Origin: Gandjariella thermophila
Lineage (GTDB): Bacteria > Actinomycetota > Actinomycetes > Mycobacteriales > Pseudonocardiaceae
Direction: 5' to 3'
NCBI RefSeq assembly: GCF_005405885.1
Contig: NZ_BJFL01000002.1
Coordinates: 186,001-250,000, forward strand
Length of the DNA: 64,000 nucleotides
Part shown: positions 56,401-64,000 of the stretch, piece after piece
How positions within the stretch are numbered: position 1 is the stretch's first letter
Layout: each line of letters opens with the position of its first letter
Program-made: the position numbers and the translations under genes
The notes under the pieces: generated by a model
Told to the model about the DNA's origin: nothing
Seen by the model: the letters and a program-made list of their open reading frames with translations, nothing else
Databases searched by the model: none

Positions 56401-57533
56401 TCCGCGGTCAGCTCCGGGCGGCCCAGGTAGCCCAGTGCGACGCCGGCGCCGCCCAGGCACAGCTCGCCCTTCTCCCCACTGGGCACCGGGTCGAGGTTCT
56501 CGTCCAGTACCCAGGCCCGCATGCCCGGCACCGGGCGGCCGATCGCCACCTTCTCGCCCGCGACGATGTCCTGGCGCAGGCAGGTGACCGTGCACTCGGT
56601 GGGGCCGTAGCCGTTGACCATGCGCCGGCCCCGGGACCACCGCTCGGCCACGTCCTCGGGCAGCGCCTCCCCGCCCACGTACAGCAGCCGCAGCTCCGGC
56701 AGCTCACGTTCCGGGTCCGGGCAGCCGGTGGCGCGCAGCAGGGTGGGCGGCGGGCACAGCACGGTGATCCGTTCCTCGCGCAGCCACCGCACCAGATCCG
56801 GGCCGAGCCGGGCGGTGTCGTCGTCGAGCACCACCACGGTGGCGCCGGAGGCCAGCGCCATCCACACCTCCTCCACCGAGGAGTCGTACGCCGCGGACGA
56901 ACCCTGGGCGACCCGGTCCCCGGGACCCAGCCCGAACTCGATGAGATCGCCGCTGATCAGGTTGACGATGCCCTGGTGCGGGACCAGCACGCCCTTCGGC
57001 CTGCCGGTGCTGCCGGAGGTGTAGATGAGGTAGGCGACGTCCTCCGGGTTGGGTGGTGCGGGCAGGTCGGCGGCCGAGGAGTCCAGCGGGCGGTCCACCC
57101 GGATGATCGGCCCGGCGTAGCCGACCTTGCTCGCCCGCTCGGCGCCCTCCGCGTCGGTGAGCAGCGCCCCGGCCGACGAGTCGGACAGGATGTGCGCCAC
57201 CTGGTCGTCCGGGAAGGCCGGGTCGACGCACACGTACGCGCACGCCGAGCGGAGCACCGCGAGTTGCGCCGCGTACAGCCGCTCGGAGGTGCGGCGCAGC
57301 AGCACCGCGGCCACCCCGCCGCGGCCCACCGCCAGGTGCACCGCCCTGGCCAGCCGCTCGGCGGCCTGCTTCAGCTCGGCATAGGAGATCGTCCGGCGCT
57401 GCGGGCGGCCGGGGCCCGGCGGCACGTCCACCGCCACGGCATCCGGCGAACTGCGCACGGTCCGCTCGAAGAACTCGTACAGCACCGCCGGCGTGGCGGT
57501 GCCGACCTGCGGGGACTCAGCGGTCAGCGACAT
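53430..57533 (-). CDS. Pls/PosA-type single-module NRPS with three membrane-embedded beta-helix units
   Basis: 1367 residues. An adenylation domain spans about 15-500: YTSGSTGRPKG, YDSSVEEVW, NGYGPTECTV, YRTGDLV, and Lys500 in RTAGGK. A carrier domain spans 525-595, with Ser557 in LGGSSL. Then come three membrane-helix groups (about 620-675, 855-935, 1120-1170), each followed by a hexapeptide beta-helix unit. This is the architecture of epsilon-poly-lysine synthetase, which activates one amino acid and polymerises it without a thioesterase. My alignment gives specificity residues D217, S218, E221, C260, Y285, G287, G308, V316, T317, K500; two acidic residues suggest a basic amino acid. ATG 57533 overlaps the SET gene by 17 bp. 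Confidence 0.88.
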   Translation of the reverse strand: MSLTAESPQVGTATPAVLYEFFERTVRSSPDAVAVDVPPGPGRPQRRTISYAELKQAAERLARAVHLAVGRGGVAAVLLRRTSERLYAAQLAVLRSACAYVCVDPAFPDDQVAHILSDSSAGALLTDAEGAERASKVGYAGPIIRVDRPLDSSAADLPAPPNPEDVAYLIYTSGSTGRPKGVLVPHQGIVNLISGDLIEFGLGPGDRVAQGSSAAYDSSVEEVWMALASGATVVVLDDDTARLGPDLVRWLREERITVLCPPPTLLRATGCPDPERELPELRLLYVGGEALPEDVAERWSRGRRMVNGYGPTECTVTCLRQDIVAGEKVAIGRPVPGMRAWVLDENLDPVPSGEKGELCLGGAGVALGYLGRPELTAEKFPTHPRLGRIYRTGDLVHVEPDGTFFYHGRIDSQVKLRGYRIELEAIEACLARCPGVREAACRVQGEGATQTLAAHVIPEDPSRLPHVEDLKRRLREQLPGYMVPSVFGAIDEFPRTAGGKLRRSELPILSAGGGQPGPAAAPRNPVEQSIAEAVRRALELPAEPSVDADFFTDLGGSSLTAAMVITELRADPATASITVRDLYQARTIGELARRAAPPTDAPETPQRERATGNPARATAAQALWLLLELIAGSAVAYFAFFWVFAWISDSIGLVTLILVAPVALTALQVLASPLSVSVAVRAKKLLIGRYTPARAPAWSGFHVRMWIVRQFTRLIPWATIAGTEFQCMALRALGARIGKRVHIHRGVNLTQGGWDMLYIGDDVTISQDASVGLVHLERGEVVLGPVTLADGATLDIRAGVGPNTRVGQGSWLTALSSLPSGSAIPDGERWDGIPAQPAGAAPTPPAPPERGRRLSPLAHGVAMILAQNLLRWALSLPYTVVFALIAYRYDLSYETFFAALADPAANLPLLAAIGAATCLSVLLMVALEAVACRLLGQIRPGVISRWSPGYIRVWLKTGLVASAGRWLSGGLFWPTWLRAAGMRIGRGCEISTIIDVVPEMVRIDRDTFFADGIYLGGPRVQRGTVTVAPVELGTNTFLGNHAVIAAGQRLPENILIGISTVADDRLVRPGTSWFGHPPFELPQREVVTVDRRLTHDPPLIRVVTRVFWEWLRFALPLGPALAAGLWTFGVVHVSLALPLLPLVLLGLPAVSLATGAWLCLVVLALKWGLLGKVREGIHPLWSCWCSRWDFLYVAWGVIASRVLAALEGTLLLPVYLRLMGMKIGRRVLLGDGFAQVVDPDMLHLEDGSTVSAMFQAHTFEDRVLKIAPVRVGAHATLGAATVPLYGADIGERAVVTPHSVVMKQERLLPGLRYAGAPTRRLDSDGTETLGGVRHARRHELGFPHWAVQPVITGAGKHRAPRSGRVRR

Positions 57534-58059
57534 GCCGCCCCTCGCCGAGCGCGGTCGCCGCGGGCTCGTGGTCCAGCAGGGCGCGCAGATGGTCGGCCAG
57601 CCACGGCCGGATCCGCTCGCGCTGCGCGGTGGACAGGAACCGGAATCCGCGCACCCGTCCCACGCAGCGGGCGCTGCCGCAGCGGCAGTCGAACGGCTCG
57701 GCCAACTCGTATTCGGTGGTGTGGTAGTCGAAGGTGATCTCCTCGCCAGGCTCGGCAGTCCGCAGCGCGAAAACGTCCCGCCCACGGATCATCGCGTTCG
57801 GTTCGCAGCTGTGGTTCATGAACCGCCAGTAGAAACGGTCCATGATCTCCTCGAGCCCGTAGGTGTCCGGAAGGTCGAGGTGGAGGGCTGGGCCGAGCTG
57901 CACGGAGTAGCGGGTGGGCGCGTCGGTCAGCTCGCCGTCGAGGGTGAACAGCCAGCTACCCTCGGCCAGCCCCGCCCGCGTGACCAGCGTGTACTCGCCG
58001 CCGGAGCGGAGCACCGCGACGCGCACCGACTCGGCGACGCCGCTGTTCGTGACAGCCAT
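57517..58059 (-). CDS. SET-domain lysine methyltransferase-like protein
   Basis: 180 residues from ATG 58059, set by GGGAGGTAGGG directly upstream; the frame is open further but unconserved. The SET core has FMNHSCEPNAMIRG (residues 80-93, NHS SAM-binding motif) and PGEEITFDYHTTEYE (104-118, catalytic Tyr). A post-SET zinc cluster CRCG-x4-C (C125, C127, C132) follows, with C85 as a possible fourth ligand. SET enzymes methylate lysine side-chain amines with SAM. The gene overlaps the Pls-like NRPS by 17 bp, implying coupled translation and a shared role: methylating the lysine-like monomer or product, or the synthetase. That role is inference. Confidence 0.85.
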   Translation of the reverse strand: MAVTNSGVAESVRVAVLRSGGEYTLVTRAGLAEGSWLFTLDGELTDAPTRYSVQLGPALHLDLPDTYGLEEIMDRFYWRFMNHSCEPNAMIRGRDVFALRTAEPGEEITFDYHTTEYELAEPFDCRCGSARCVGRVRGFRFLSTAQRERIRPWLADHLRALLDHEPAATALGEGRHVADR

Positions 58060-58507
58060 CCCTACCTCCCGGACCGCCTGTGGTGAAGAAAGGCCCTCGT
58101 GCCGAATGCGTTCGAATCCTTCCGGCTGTTCTTTTGTGTCGAATTCCTCCGTCGTTTTCCGCGGTGCCGCGGCGGGGTGCCCGACGGCGTGACGCGCCGA
58201 TCCGGTGAATCGGCGGCATGCGGCCGCGTGGTGCGCCTGGTCGTGGGCCATCCCATGCCTCTGAGTACGTCACGCGTTGTGCATCGGTTCACCGTCCCGG
58301 AAGGCCACTCGACTGGTTTCGGACCGTTTCGGACAAACAACGCGGGATGCCGTAGCCGGTGGAATTTCGGGTGAGTTGGCCAAAGGCGCGGCACGCCTTC
58401 CGCCGTACCGGGGTAGGCCGATCGGCCCGCGCCCGATCCCGCGATGTACCGGGGCGAGTTGGCCGGAAACCGTCCGGGCCCGCCGCGGCCGGTCATACCC
58501 TTCGGGG
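58060..58507. other. 448-bp divergent intergenic region, SET/Pls operon and FtsX-type permease
   Basis: No supported gene. On the minus strand TCGACA (forward 58137-58142) with AAGGAT 15 bp later may be a weak promoter for the SET gene. On the plus strand TACCCT at 58496-58501 lies 6 nt before GTG 58508, a leaderless pattern for the permease. The region is less GC-rich than its surroundings. Confidence 0.4.
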
Positions 58508-61054
58508 GTGCAGTTACCCTGGCTGACCGCGCCGCTGGCGGCGCTGACCAGCCGGTGGACCGCGCTTGTCGCGGCGGTCACCGGGGCGCTCCTGACGTTC
58601 GTCGCCGCGGCGGGCGTGCTCTACGTCGACGCCGCCGGCAGCGCGGCCCTCGGCTACGAGAAGGGCCAGTACTGCGCGCAACTCGTGCCGCCGTCGCTGG
58701 AACCGGCGTTCGTCAGCGGCGGCCAGGCCGCCGCCATCCGCGAAGCGGCCCACCGGATCGGCCCGCGGTACGGCTTCGACCAGGTGGTGTTCGCCGCCTA
58801 CACCACCGGCGGCGAGCTGGACATCAACGGCTTCCCACCGCCGGTCCGCTACGGCTACCGGGAGGGCGCCCTCGACCATCTGCAGGTCGTCGAGGGCGGC
58901 GGCCGGAACGGGCTGTGGGTACCGGACAACGTGGCCGCGGCGACGCACACCCGCATCGGCCAGCTACCGCAGCGCCCGCCGCTTCCGCCGGTGTCCGCGA
59001 TCTACCGGCAACTGCACAACCCGCTGCCGGACTGGTGGTGCTCGGAGCAGGGCGACGTGATCACCCCGAGCATGGCCGGCGACGGGGTGAAGCCGCCGGT
59101 GGTCTTCCTGCCGGACCTGTCCTGGCTGGCCGGTTACGGTCCGGTGCTGGACGTCTCGGTGCGGTTTCCGGTGACCCGGCTGCCCGGGACCGTCTCCGAG
59201 GCGCAGGACCTGCAGCGCCGGGGCGACGCGATGCTGGCCGCGCTGCGCGGCACGCTCGCCGATCAGGGCATCCGCACCACGGGCGGCATCGAGCGGTTCG
59301 CCCAGCCGCTGCGGGCCGCGACGACCGCCCGGCGGCACGTGCTCTCCCTGGTGCTGCCGCTCACCGCGGTGAGCCTGCTGGTCGGGCTGGCCGGGGTGGC
59401 CGCGCTCGGTGCGCAGTACGCCCAGCGCCGCCGTGCCGAACTGTGGCTGCTGTGGACGCGCGGCAGCTCACCGGGCGCGCTGGGCGGCAAGGCGGTGCTG
59501 GAACTCGCCGCGCCGCTCGCCCTGGGCGAGGCGGCCGGGCTGCTGCTCGCCCGGCTCACCGTCGGCTGGTATGCGCCCGACACGGCGCTCGACCCGGGCA
59601 CCGGCACCCTCGCCGTGCTGGTGGCCGCCGCGGTGTTCGCGGCCGGTCTGGTCACCCTGGCCGGCACCGTGTCCTGGCGGGTGCACCGCGCGTTCCAGGC
59701 CGTGCGGCGCGCCGGGCGGGCCCGGTGGCGCTGGCTGCGGCTGGTGCCGTGGGAGCTGGGCACCGCGGGGCTGGCGGTCGTCGCGTGGACCCGGCTGGCC
59801 CGGGGGCTGGTGCACACCAGCGGCGGCGCCGCCGCCTCCGCCGTGATCGATCCGGTGGCGCTGGCGTTCCCGCTGTTCGTGGTGCTCACCGTGGCCGGTG
59901 TCGTGGTGCGGCTGTTCCGGACGGCGCTCGCCGGTTCCCGGCGGCGGGCCTGGTGGTGGGTGCCCGCGATCCAGTTGGCGATGCGCCGCCTGGCAGCCGC
60001 GGCCGGCGCGATCGGCGGCATCGTGCTGGTCGGGGTGCTGGCCATCGGCACGCTCACCGTGGGCCACGGCATCGCCGCCAGCGAGCGCGCCGCGCTGGTG
60101 GCCAAGTCCGGGACCCTGGTCGGCGCGAACAGTTCGGTGCAGATCGCCACCACCGCCGTGCAGGCCCGCACCCCGTTGCCGGACGCGGTGCACGGCAACA
60201 GCACCGTGGTCGGCTTCGACATCGGGCCGAGCCGTGACCAGATCATGATCGTCGACCCGGCGACCTTCGCCAGGGCGGCATGGATCGATCCCGGCCAGGC
60301 CGACCGCGTCCGGCACCTGCTCGGCCTGCTCGCCGCGCCGGGCACCGGCGGAACGGCACCGGCCGTCCGGGTCGGCCCCGCGCGGGACGGGGTGGTCCGC
60401 GTCCCGGACGTCGCGCCGTTCGCCCCGGTGGCCACGGTCGACGACTTTCCGGGCATGCGGGGAAACGTCGGTTATGTGGTGGCGGCCTCGGCGGTCGCAC
60501 AACCGAGACTGGTCAACTCCTGGTACCTGTGGTCCACCACCGACCTGGCGACGGTGACCGGCGCGCTGGACCGGGCGGGGATCTCCTTCACCGACGCGGC
60601 GTCCATCGACCGGGCGCTGGACGCGTTGCCGTTCTACACGGTGGTCTGGACCTTCGGGTTCATCCGGGCGCTGGGTGCGGTGCTGGCCGTGGTGGCGGCC
60701 GCGGCGCTGCTGCTCGCGGTGGAGACCCGGCGCCGGCAGAACGCGCTGTCCGGGGCGCTGGCCGGCCGGATGGGGCTGCGCCCGGCCACCCTGGTCGTCA
60801 GCCACTGCGCGGAACTCGGCGCGATCGCGCTGCTGGTGCTCGTCGCCGGCGGCGGCGTCGGCACGGTCGGCGCGGGCGTGTCCGCGCCCCGCCTGGACCC
60901 GGCCCCGTGGCTGCTGCCCCGGCCGGCGATCCCGCAGCTCGCGCCGCTGCTGCTGGCCACGGCCGGGGGTGCCGCGCTGGTGGTGGGCGCGGCCGCCTGG
61001 ATCGCGGTCCGCTCGGTGCGGACCGCCCGCGTGGCGGAGCTGATCCGTGGCTGA
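58508..61054 (+). CDS. FtsX/MacB-type ABC transporter permease
   Basis: 848 residues from GTG 58508. One N-terminal helix (about 16-42), a large external part (45-275), a cluster of helices (280-600), a second external domain (about 600-715) and a final FtsX-like block of three helices (715-848; ALGAVLAVVAAAALLLAVET, LVLVAGGGVGTVGAGV). The repeat of an FtsX-like unit around two extracellular domains fits lipoprotein or peptide-handling transporters. Its end overlaps the first ATPase gene by 8 bp. Confidence 0.85.
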   Translation: MQLPWLTAPLAALTSRWTALVAAVTGALLTFVAAAGVLYVDAAGSAALGYEKGQYCAQLVPPSLEPAFVSGGQAAAIREAAHRIGPRYGFDQVVFAAYTTGGELDINGFPPPVRYGYREGALDHLQVVEGGGRNGLWVPDNVAAATHTRIGQLPQRPPLPPVSAIYRQLHNPLPDWWCSEQGDVITPSMAGDGVKPPVVFLPDLSWLAGYGPVLDVSVRFPVTRLPGTVSEAQDLQRRGDAMLAALRGTLADQGIRTTGGIERFAQPLRAATTARRHVLSLVLPLTAVSLLVGLAGVAALGAQYAQRRRAELWLLWTRGSSPGALGGKAVLELAAPLALGEAAGLLLARLTVGWYAPDTALDPGTGTLAVLVAAAVFAAGLVTLAGTVSWRVHRAFQAVRRAGRARWRWLRLVPWELGTAGLAVVAWTRLARGLVHTSGGAAASAVIDPVALAFPLFVVLTVAGVVVRLFRTALAGSRRRAWWWVPAIQLAMRRLAAAAGAIGGIVLVGVLAIGTLTVGHGIAASERAALVAKSGTLVGANSSVQIATTAVQARTPLPDAVHGNSTVVGFDIGPSRDQIMIVDPATFARAAWIDPGQADRVRHLLGLLAAPGTGGTAPAVRVGPARDGVVRVPDVAPFAPVATVDDFPGMRGNVGYVVAASAVAQPRLVNSWYLWSTTDLATVTGALDRAGISFTDAASIDRALDALPFYTVVWTFGFIRALGAVLAVVAAAALLLAVETRRRQNALSGALAGRMGLRPATLVVSHCAELGAIALLVLVAGGGVGTVGAGVSAPRLDPAPWLLPRPAIPQLAPLLLATAGGAALVVGAAAWIAVRSVRTARVAELIRG

Positions 61055-61721
61055 GCGGGCGCCGGTGATGGCGCTGCACGAGGTCGCCGTCGAGTACCCC
61101 ACCGCGGGCGGCCCGGTCACCGCGGTGGCCGGTGCTGACCTGGCCGTGGCTCACACCGGGATGACCGTGCTGACCGGCCCGTCCGGGTCCGGCAAGTCCA
61201 CCCTGCTGCGGGTGCTCGGGCTGGTGGAACGGCCCACCCGCGGCACGGTGGAACTGGATGGCACGGTGGTCAGCGGGCTGCCGCACCGGGCGCTGCGCCG
61301 GTTGCGCCGGCACCGGGTCGCGCTGGTGGCGCAGAACCCGGTGGAGAACCTGCTGCCCCAGCTCACCGTGCGGGACAACCTGCGGGCGGCGGCGCAGAGC
61401 GCGCACCGGCCGGCGCCGGAGCCGTCGCTGCTCGACCGCCTCGGTCTGGCGGGCACCGCGGGATGGCGGATCACCGCCCTCTCCGGTGGCCAGCAGCAGC
61501 GGCTCGCGCTGGGCTGCGCGCTGGTCCGGGGCGCCGGCGTGGTGCTCGCCGACGAGCCCACCTCGCAACTGGACGCGAAGTCGGCCGGGCTGGTCGTCGA
61601 CGCGCTCGCCGATCTGGCCGGCGCGATGACCGTGGTGGTCGCCTCGCACGACCCGAGGCTGGTCGCTGCGGCCGACCGGGTGGTCCGGCTGCACGACGGG
61701 CGCCTCCGGGAGGGGTCCTGA
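61047..61721 (+). CDS. ABC transporter ATPase 1, LolD/MacB type
   Basis: 224 residues from GTG 61047. Walker A GPSGSGKST, Q-loop LVAQNPVENLLPQ, signature LSGGQQQRLALG, Walker B VVLADEPTSQLD, switch VASHDPRL. All motifs are intact. Overlaps the permease gene and is followed 35 bp later by a second ATPase. Partner of the FtsX-type permease. Confidence 0.92.
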   Translation: MAERAPVMALHEVAVEYPTAGGPVTAVAGADLAVAHTGMTVLTGPSGSGKSTLLRVLGLVERPTRGTVELDGTVVSGLPHRALRRLRRHRVALVAQNPVENLLPQLTVRDNLRAAAQSAHRPAPEPSLLDRLGLAGTAGWRITALSGGQQQRLALGCALVRGAGVVLADEPTSQLDAKSAGLVVDALADLAGAMTVVVASHDPRLVAAADRVVRLHDGRLREGS

Positions 61722-61756
61722 TGCGGGCGCGGACTCGCGGCCACGAAGGAGGTGGG

Positions 61757-62422
61757 ATGAGCGCGGATCACGGTACGGCGGCGCTGGCCGCGCGGGAGGT
61801 GGTCCGGTGGTTCGGCGCGCCCACCGGCGCCCGGCGGGTGCTGGACGCGGTGGACCTCGACGTCCGCGCCGGGGAACTGGTGACCATCGGCGGCCCGTCC
61901 GGGTCCGGCAAGAGCGCGCTGCTGGCCATCCTGTGTGGGTTCGACCGCCCCGACTCCGGCACCGTGCTGCTGCTCGGTGAGCCGCTGACCAAGCCGCCGC
62001 GCTGGGAGCGGTGCGCGATCCTGCCGCAGTCGATCGGCCTGCTCGACGAGCTGACCCTCGCGGAGAACGTGGCGCTGCCGATCCGCCTGACCGGGCAGCG
62101 CACCGTCCTCGCCGGCCGGGTGGCGCCGCTGCTCGCCGAACTGGCCGTGGACCACCTGGCCGACCGCTTCCCGCACGAGGTCTCCTTCGGCCAGCGGCAA
62201 CGCGCGGCGCTGGCCAGGGCGCTGGTGGCCGGCCCGCGGGTGCTGGTGGCCGACGAGCCCACCGCCCACCTCGATGCGGACGCCGTCACCACCGTGCTGC
62301 GCCTGGTTCGCGGCTGCGCGGACGGCGGCGCCGCGGTTCTGGTGGCCACGCACGACCCGCGGGTGCACGCCGTCGCCGACCGCACCCTGCGACTCGACGG
62401 CGGCCGGCTGGCCGCGGCGTGA
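61757..62422 (+). CDS. ABC transporter ATPase 2, with altered signature motif
   Basis: 221 residues from ATG 61757, chosen for AAGGAGGTGGG; ATG 61721, touching the previous stop, is the in-frame alternative. Walker A GPSGSGKSALL, Q-loop ILPQSIGLLDELT, Walker B VLVADEPTAHLD and switch VATHDPRV are normal. The signature reads VSFGQRQRAALA, with Phe in place of the first Gly of LSGGQ. A heterodimer with ATPase 1, with one weaker ATP site, is plausible. Confidence 0.88.
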   Translation: MSADHGTAALAAREVVRWFGAPTGARRVLDAVDLDVRAGELVTIGGPSGSGKSALLAILCGFDRPDSGTVLLLGEPLTKPPRWERCAILPQSIGLLDELTLAENVALPIRLTGQRTVLAGRVAPLLAELAVDHLADRFPHEVSFGQRQRAALARALVAGPRVLVADEPTAHLDADAVTTVLRLVRGCADGGAAVLVATHDPRVHAVADRTLRLDGGRLAAA

Positions 62423-62475
62423 CGGGCCGCCGTCCGCCGCATGGCGGCACGGGCGCCGCCGGGCCGTCGCCGGGA

Positions 62476-63339
62476 TCAGCCGAGCTTCTCCGCCGCCCCG
62501 CACCAGGCGAACGGGCGCAGGGCGCGGTCGGCGGGGGTGACCGGCCGGTCCGGGCGCCAGTCGATGAGGTGCGCCACGCCCGGGTCGACCAGCCGCCAGC
62601 CGTCCAGGCCGGCGAACCAGCCGGAAATCTCGGCGCGGTCCCGCACCCACAGCGGGTTGCTGGTGTTGTCGTATGCCTTCCGGAACGCCTCCACCGCCGC
62701 CTGGTCGGCCGGGTCGGCCTCGTCGGAGGCGATGTGGCTCAACCCCAGCCAGGAGCCGGGCGCCAGCCGCCGGGCGTAGTCGGCGAGCAGGTTCGGCACG
62801 TTGTCGGCGCCGCCGACGAAGTGCAGCACGGCGATCAGCATGACGCAGATCGGCTGGCCGCGGTCGAGCAGCGCCCTGCTCGTCTCGTGCCCGAACACCG
62901 CCATCGGGTCGCGCAGGTCGGCCTGGACCACCCCGGCCCATCCGGTGGCGCCGTCCTCCTCCAGCAGCACCCGCGCGTGCGCGGCGGCCACGTGCTCGTA
63001 GTCGACGTACACCACGGCCGCGCGCTCACCGGCCGGAAGGTGGTCGCGCACGATCTCGTGCACGTTGCCCACCGTGGGCACGCCCGAGCCCAGGTCCAGG
63101 AACTGGCGCACCCCGGCGTCCAGGGCGTTGACCACCAGGCGGCGCAGGAAGTCGCGGTTCTGCCGGGCGACGCCCTTGACGTGCGGCCACAGCCGGACCA
63201 CCCGCTCGCCGAACTCGCGGTCGATGGCGTAGTTGTGCACGCCGTCGAGGTACCAGTCGTAGATCCGCGCCGCGCTCGGCCGCGTCACGTCCACAATGGA
63301 CGGCGCGGACGGCGCCCGGTCCTGGGCGGCCACACCCAC
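62476..63339 (-). CDS. DUF574-type SAM-dependent methyltransferase
   Basis: 287 residues from GTG 63339. The N-terminus VTRPSAARIYDWYLDGVHNY (Asn/Tyr motif) is diagnostic of this actinomycete family. SAM-binding is in QFLDLGSGVPTVGNVHEI, then VYVDYEHVAAAHARVLL, CVMLIAVLHFV and GSWLGLSHIASDE. Paralogues are numerous in Streptomyces and Amycolatopsis; substrates are unknown. It converges with the ABC ATPase gene. Confidence 0.9.
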   Translation of the reverse strand: MGVAAQDRAPSAPSIVDVTRPSAARIYDWYLDGVHNYAIDREFGERVVRLWPHVKGVARQNRDFLRRLVVNALDAGVRQFLDLGSGVPTVGNVHEIVRDHLPAGERAAVVYVDYEHVAAAHARVLLEEDGATGWAGVVQADLRDPMAVFGHETSRALLDRGQPICVMLIAVLHFVGGADNVPNLLADYARRLAPGSWLGLSHIASDEADPADQAAVEAFRKAYDNTSNPLWVRDRAEISGWFAGLDGWRLVDPGVAHLIDWRPDRPVTPADRALRPFAWCGAAEKLG

Positions 63340-63422
63340 TCCTTCCGCTGCAGGGTCGGTGATATTGAATCATCATCGACCCGCCGCGGGGTACGCCGCC
63401 CGGCCGCTTCCCTCGCCGGCGA

Positions 63423-64000
63423 TCAACCACACCGCCGGGGCGCCGGTGAGGGCGTCAAGCGGCTGCCGGTAACCGGCCGGCGAGGGCGGGTTCGGCGCCG
63501 GAGGTTCCGGTGGCCCGCCGCGACCGCGGGTGTGGTTGTCCCGCCGCGTCCGGCGGCGAGCGCACCGCAGGCGAGGGCGGCAGAAGCCAGACCCAGCCCG
63601 GCGCGCACCCAGTTCCACCGGTACCAGGCGGTCAGTTCGGCGGGCACGGCCCGCGCCGGGAAGGCGGGGTCGAGCATGGCGAGGTTCGCGGGAACGAAGT
63701 AGATCGGCAGCAGCACCAGGGTCGCCACCATGCCCGCCGCTGCCAGGGCCCACAGCGCCCGGCCCGGCCCGCGACCCCTGGCCGTGGTGACCCCCAGCAG
63801 CAGCACCGAGGCGGCCTCGAACGGGAACACCGTCGCGCCCGTTGCGGGTCCGTAGACCGCGAAATGCGGCAGGAACGCGGCGGGGTCCATGGCCCGCCAG
63901 GCCGGGACGATCACGGTCTGGGTGAGCAGGGCGGCGCCGGCGAAGGCTGAGGTGGCGGCGACCGCGAGGGTCTCGAGGGCGCGGGCCGGGCGCCCCGGCG
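63423..64000 (-). CDS. DUF1772-like membrane protein, N-terminus cut by window edge
   Basis: The frame is open beyond the window end (ETLAVAATSAFAGAALL, upstream of TQTVIVPAW), so the start lies outside. Four hydrophobic stretches are visible: near the window edge, FEAASVLLLGVTT, ALAAAGMVATLVLLPIYFVP and AGLGLASAALACGALAAG. The pattern and the motif WYRWNWVRAGLG fit DUF1772/anthrone-oxygenase-like membrane proteins. A basic, Pro-rich tail ends the protein. Function unknown. Confidence 0.65.
   Translation of the reverse strand, partial: PGRPARALETLAVAATSAFAGAALLTQTVIVPAWRAMDPAAFLPHFAVYGPATGATVFPFEAASVLLLGVTTARGRGPGRALWALAAAGMVATLVLLPIYFVPANLAMLDPAFPARAVPAELTAWYRWNWVRAGLGLASAALACGALAAGRGGTTTPAVAAGHRNLRRRTRPRRPVTGSRLTPSPAPRRCG

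Noticed and set aside
53430-57533. Conventional NRPS biosynthetic cluster
   Set aside because: No condensation domain, thioesterase, MbtH protein or further modules nearby. The membrane/beta-helix tail identifies the Pls type instead.

Overview
This is a 64 kb stretch of a very GC-rich actinomycete chromosome. Gene content points to Pseudonocardiaceae, perhaps Amycolatopsis-like. That placement is inferred from mycobacterial-type synteny (ABC-F/HTH/enoyl-CoA hydratase, cholesterol side-chain genes), GTG/TTG starts, leaderless promoter patterns and actinobacterial families (acVLRF1, DUF574-type methyltransferase). No rRNA, tRNA, CRISPR array, IS element or prophage was seen.

Layout. 1-7.6 kb: housekeeping and regulatory genes (truncated EAL/CBS/GGDEF protein, lycopene cyclase, dGTPase, XRE-like regulator, degenerate methyltransferase, acVLRF1 ribosome-rescue hydrolase, SDR). 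7.7-10.8 kb: ABC-F ATPase behind a candidate leader peptide and hairpin, then a small HTH protein and an enoyl-CoA hydratase, in the order of Mtb Rv1473-Rv1473A-Rv1472. 10.9-20.6 kb: assorted genes (ABC exporter, GtrA, AraC regulator, patatin, aldo/keto reductase, GH13, SBP56/methanethiol oxidase, winged-helix regulator). 20.6-28.8 kb: a sugar ABC operon (binding protein, two permeases, intracellular GH13, secreted alpha/alpha-barrel glycosidase) with LacI-type operator candidates, a hairpin between binding-protein and permease genes, and a long terminator. 28.8-34.3 kb: small unknown proteins, an oxidoreductase, a pentapeptide protein, a tyrosine phosphatase, a LacI regulator and an F420/flavin-type oxidoreductase.

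34.4-46.5 kb is the most coherent metabolic block. Three KstR-type boxes (TNNAACNNGTTNNA) sit before an uncharacterised glycosyltransferase/methyltransferase/cyclase-like operon, before fadE34, and before a fadE28-fadE29-chsH2-chsH1-ltp2 operon. The last set matches the Mtb igr genes that remove the final propionyl unit of the cholesterol side chain; FadE34 acts one cycle earlier. The operon ends with a folate cyclo-ligase-like gene and what looks like the first ~27 codons of an acyl-CoA synthetase, cut off by a convergent amidohydrolase.

46.5-53.4 kb: amidohydrolase, APC permease, orphan sugar-binding lipoprotein, Tat-exported purple acid phosphatase and a small membrane protein. 53.4-58.1 kb: the most unusual locus, a SET-domain methyltransferase gene overlapping by 17 bp a Pls-type single-module NRPS (adenylation, carrier, then three membrane/left-handed-beta-helix units, as in epsilon-poly-lysine synthetase). 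The pair suggests an amino-acid homopolymer with a lysine-methylation step. 58.5-62.4 kb: an FtsX-type permease with two different ATPases. 62.5-64 kb: a SAM methyltransferase and a DUF1772-like membrane protein cut by the window end.
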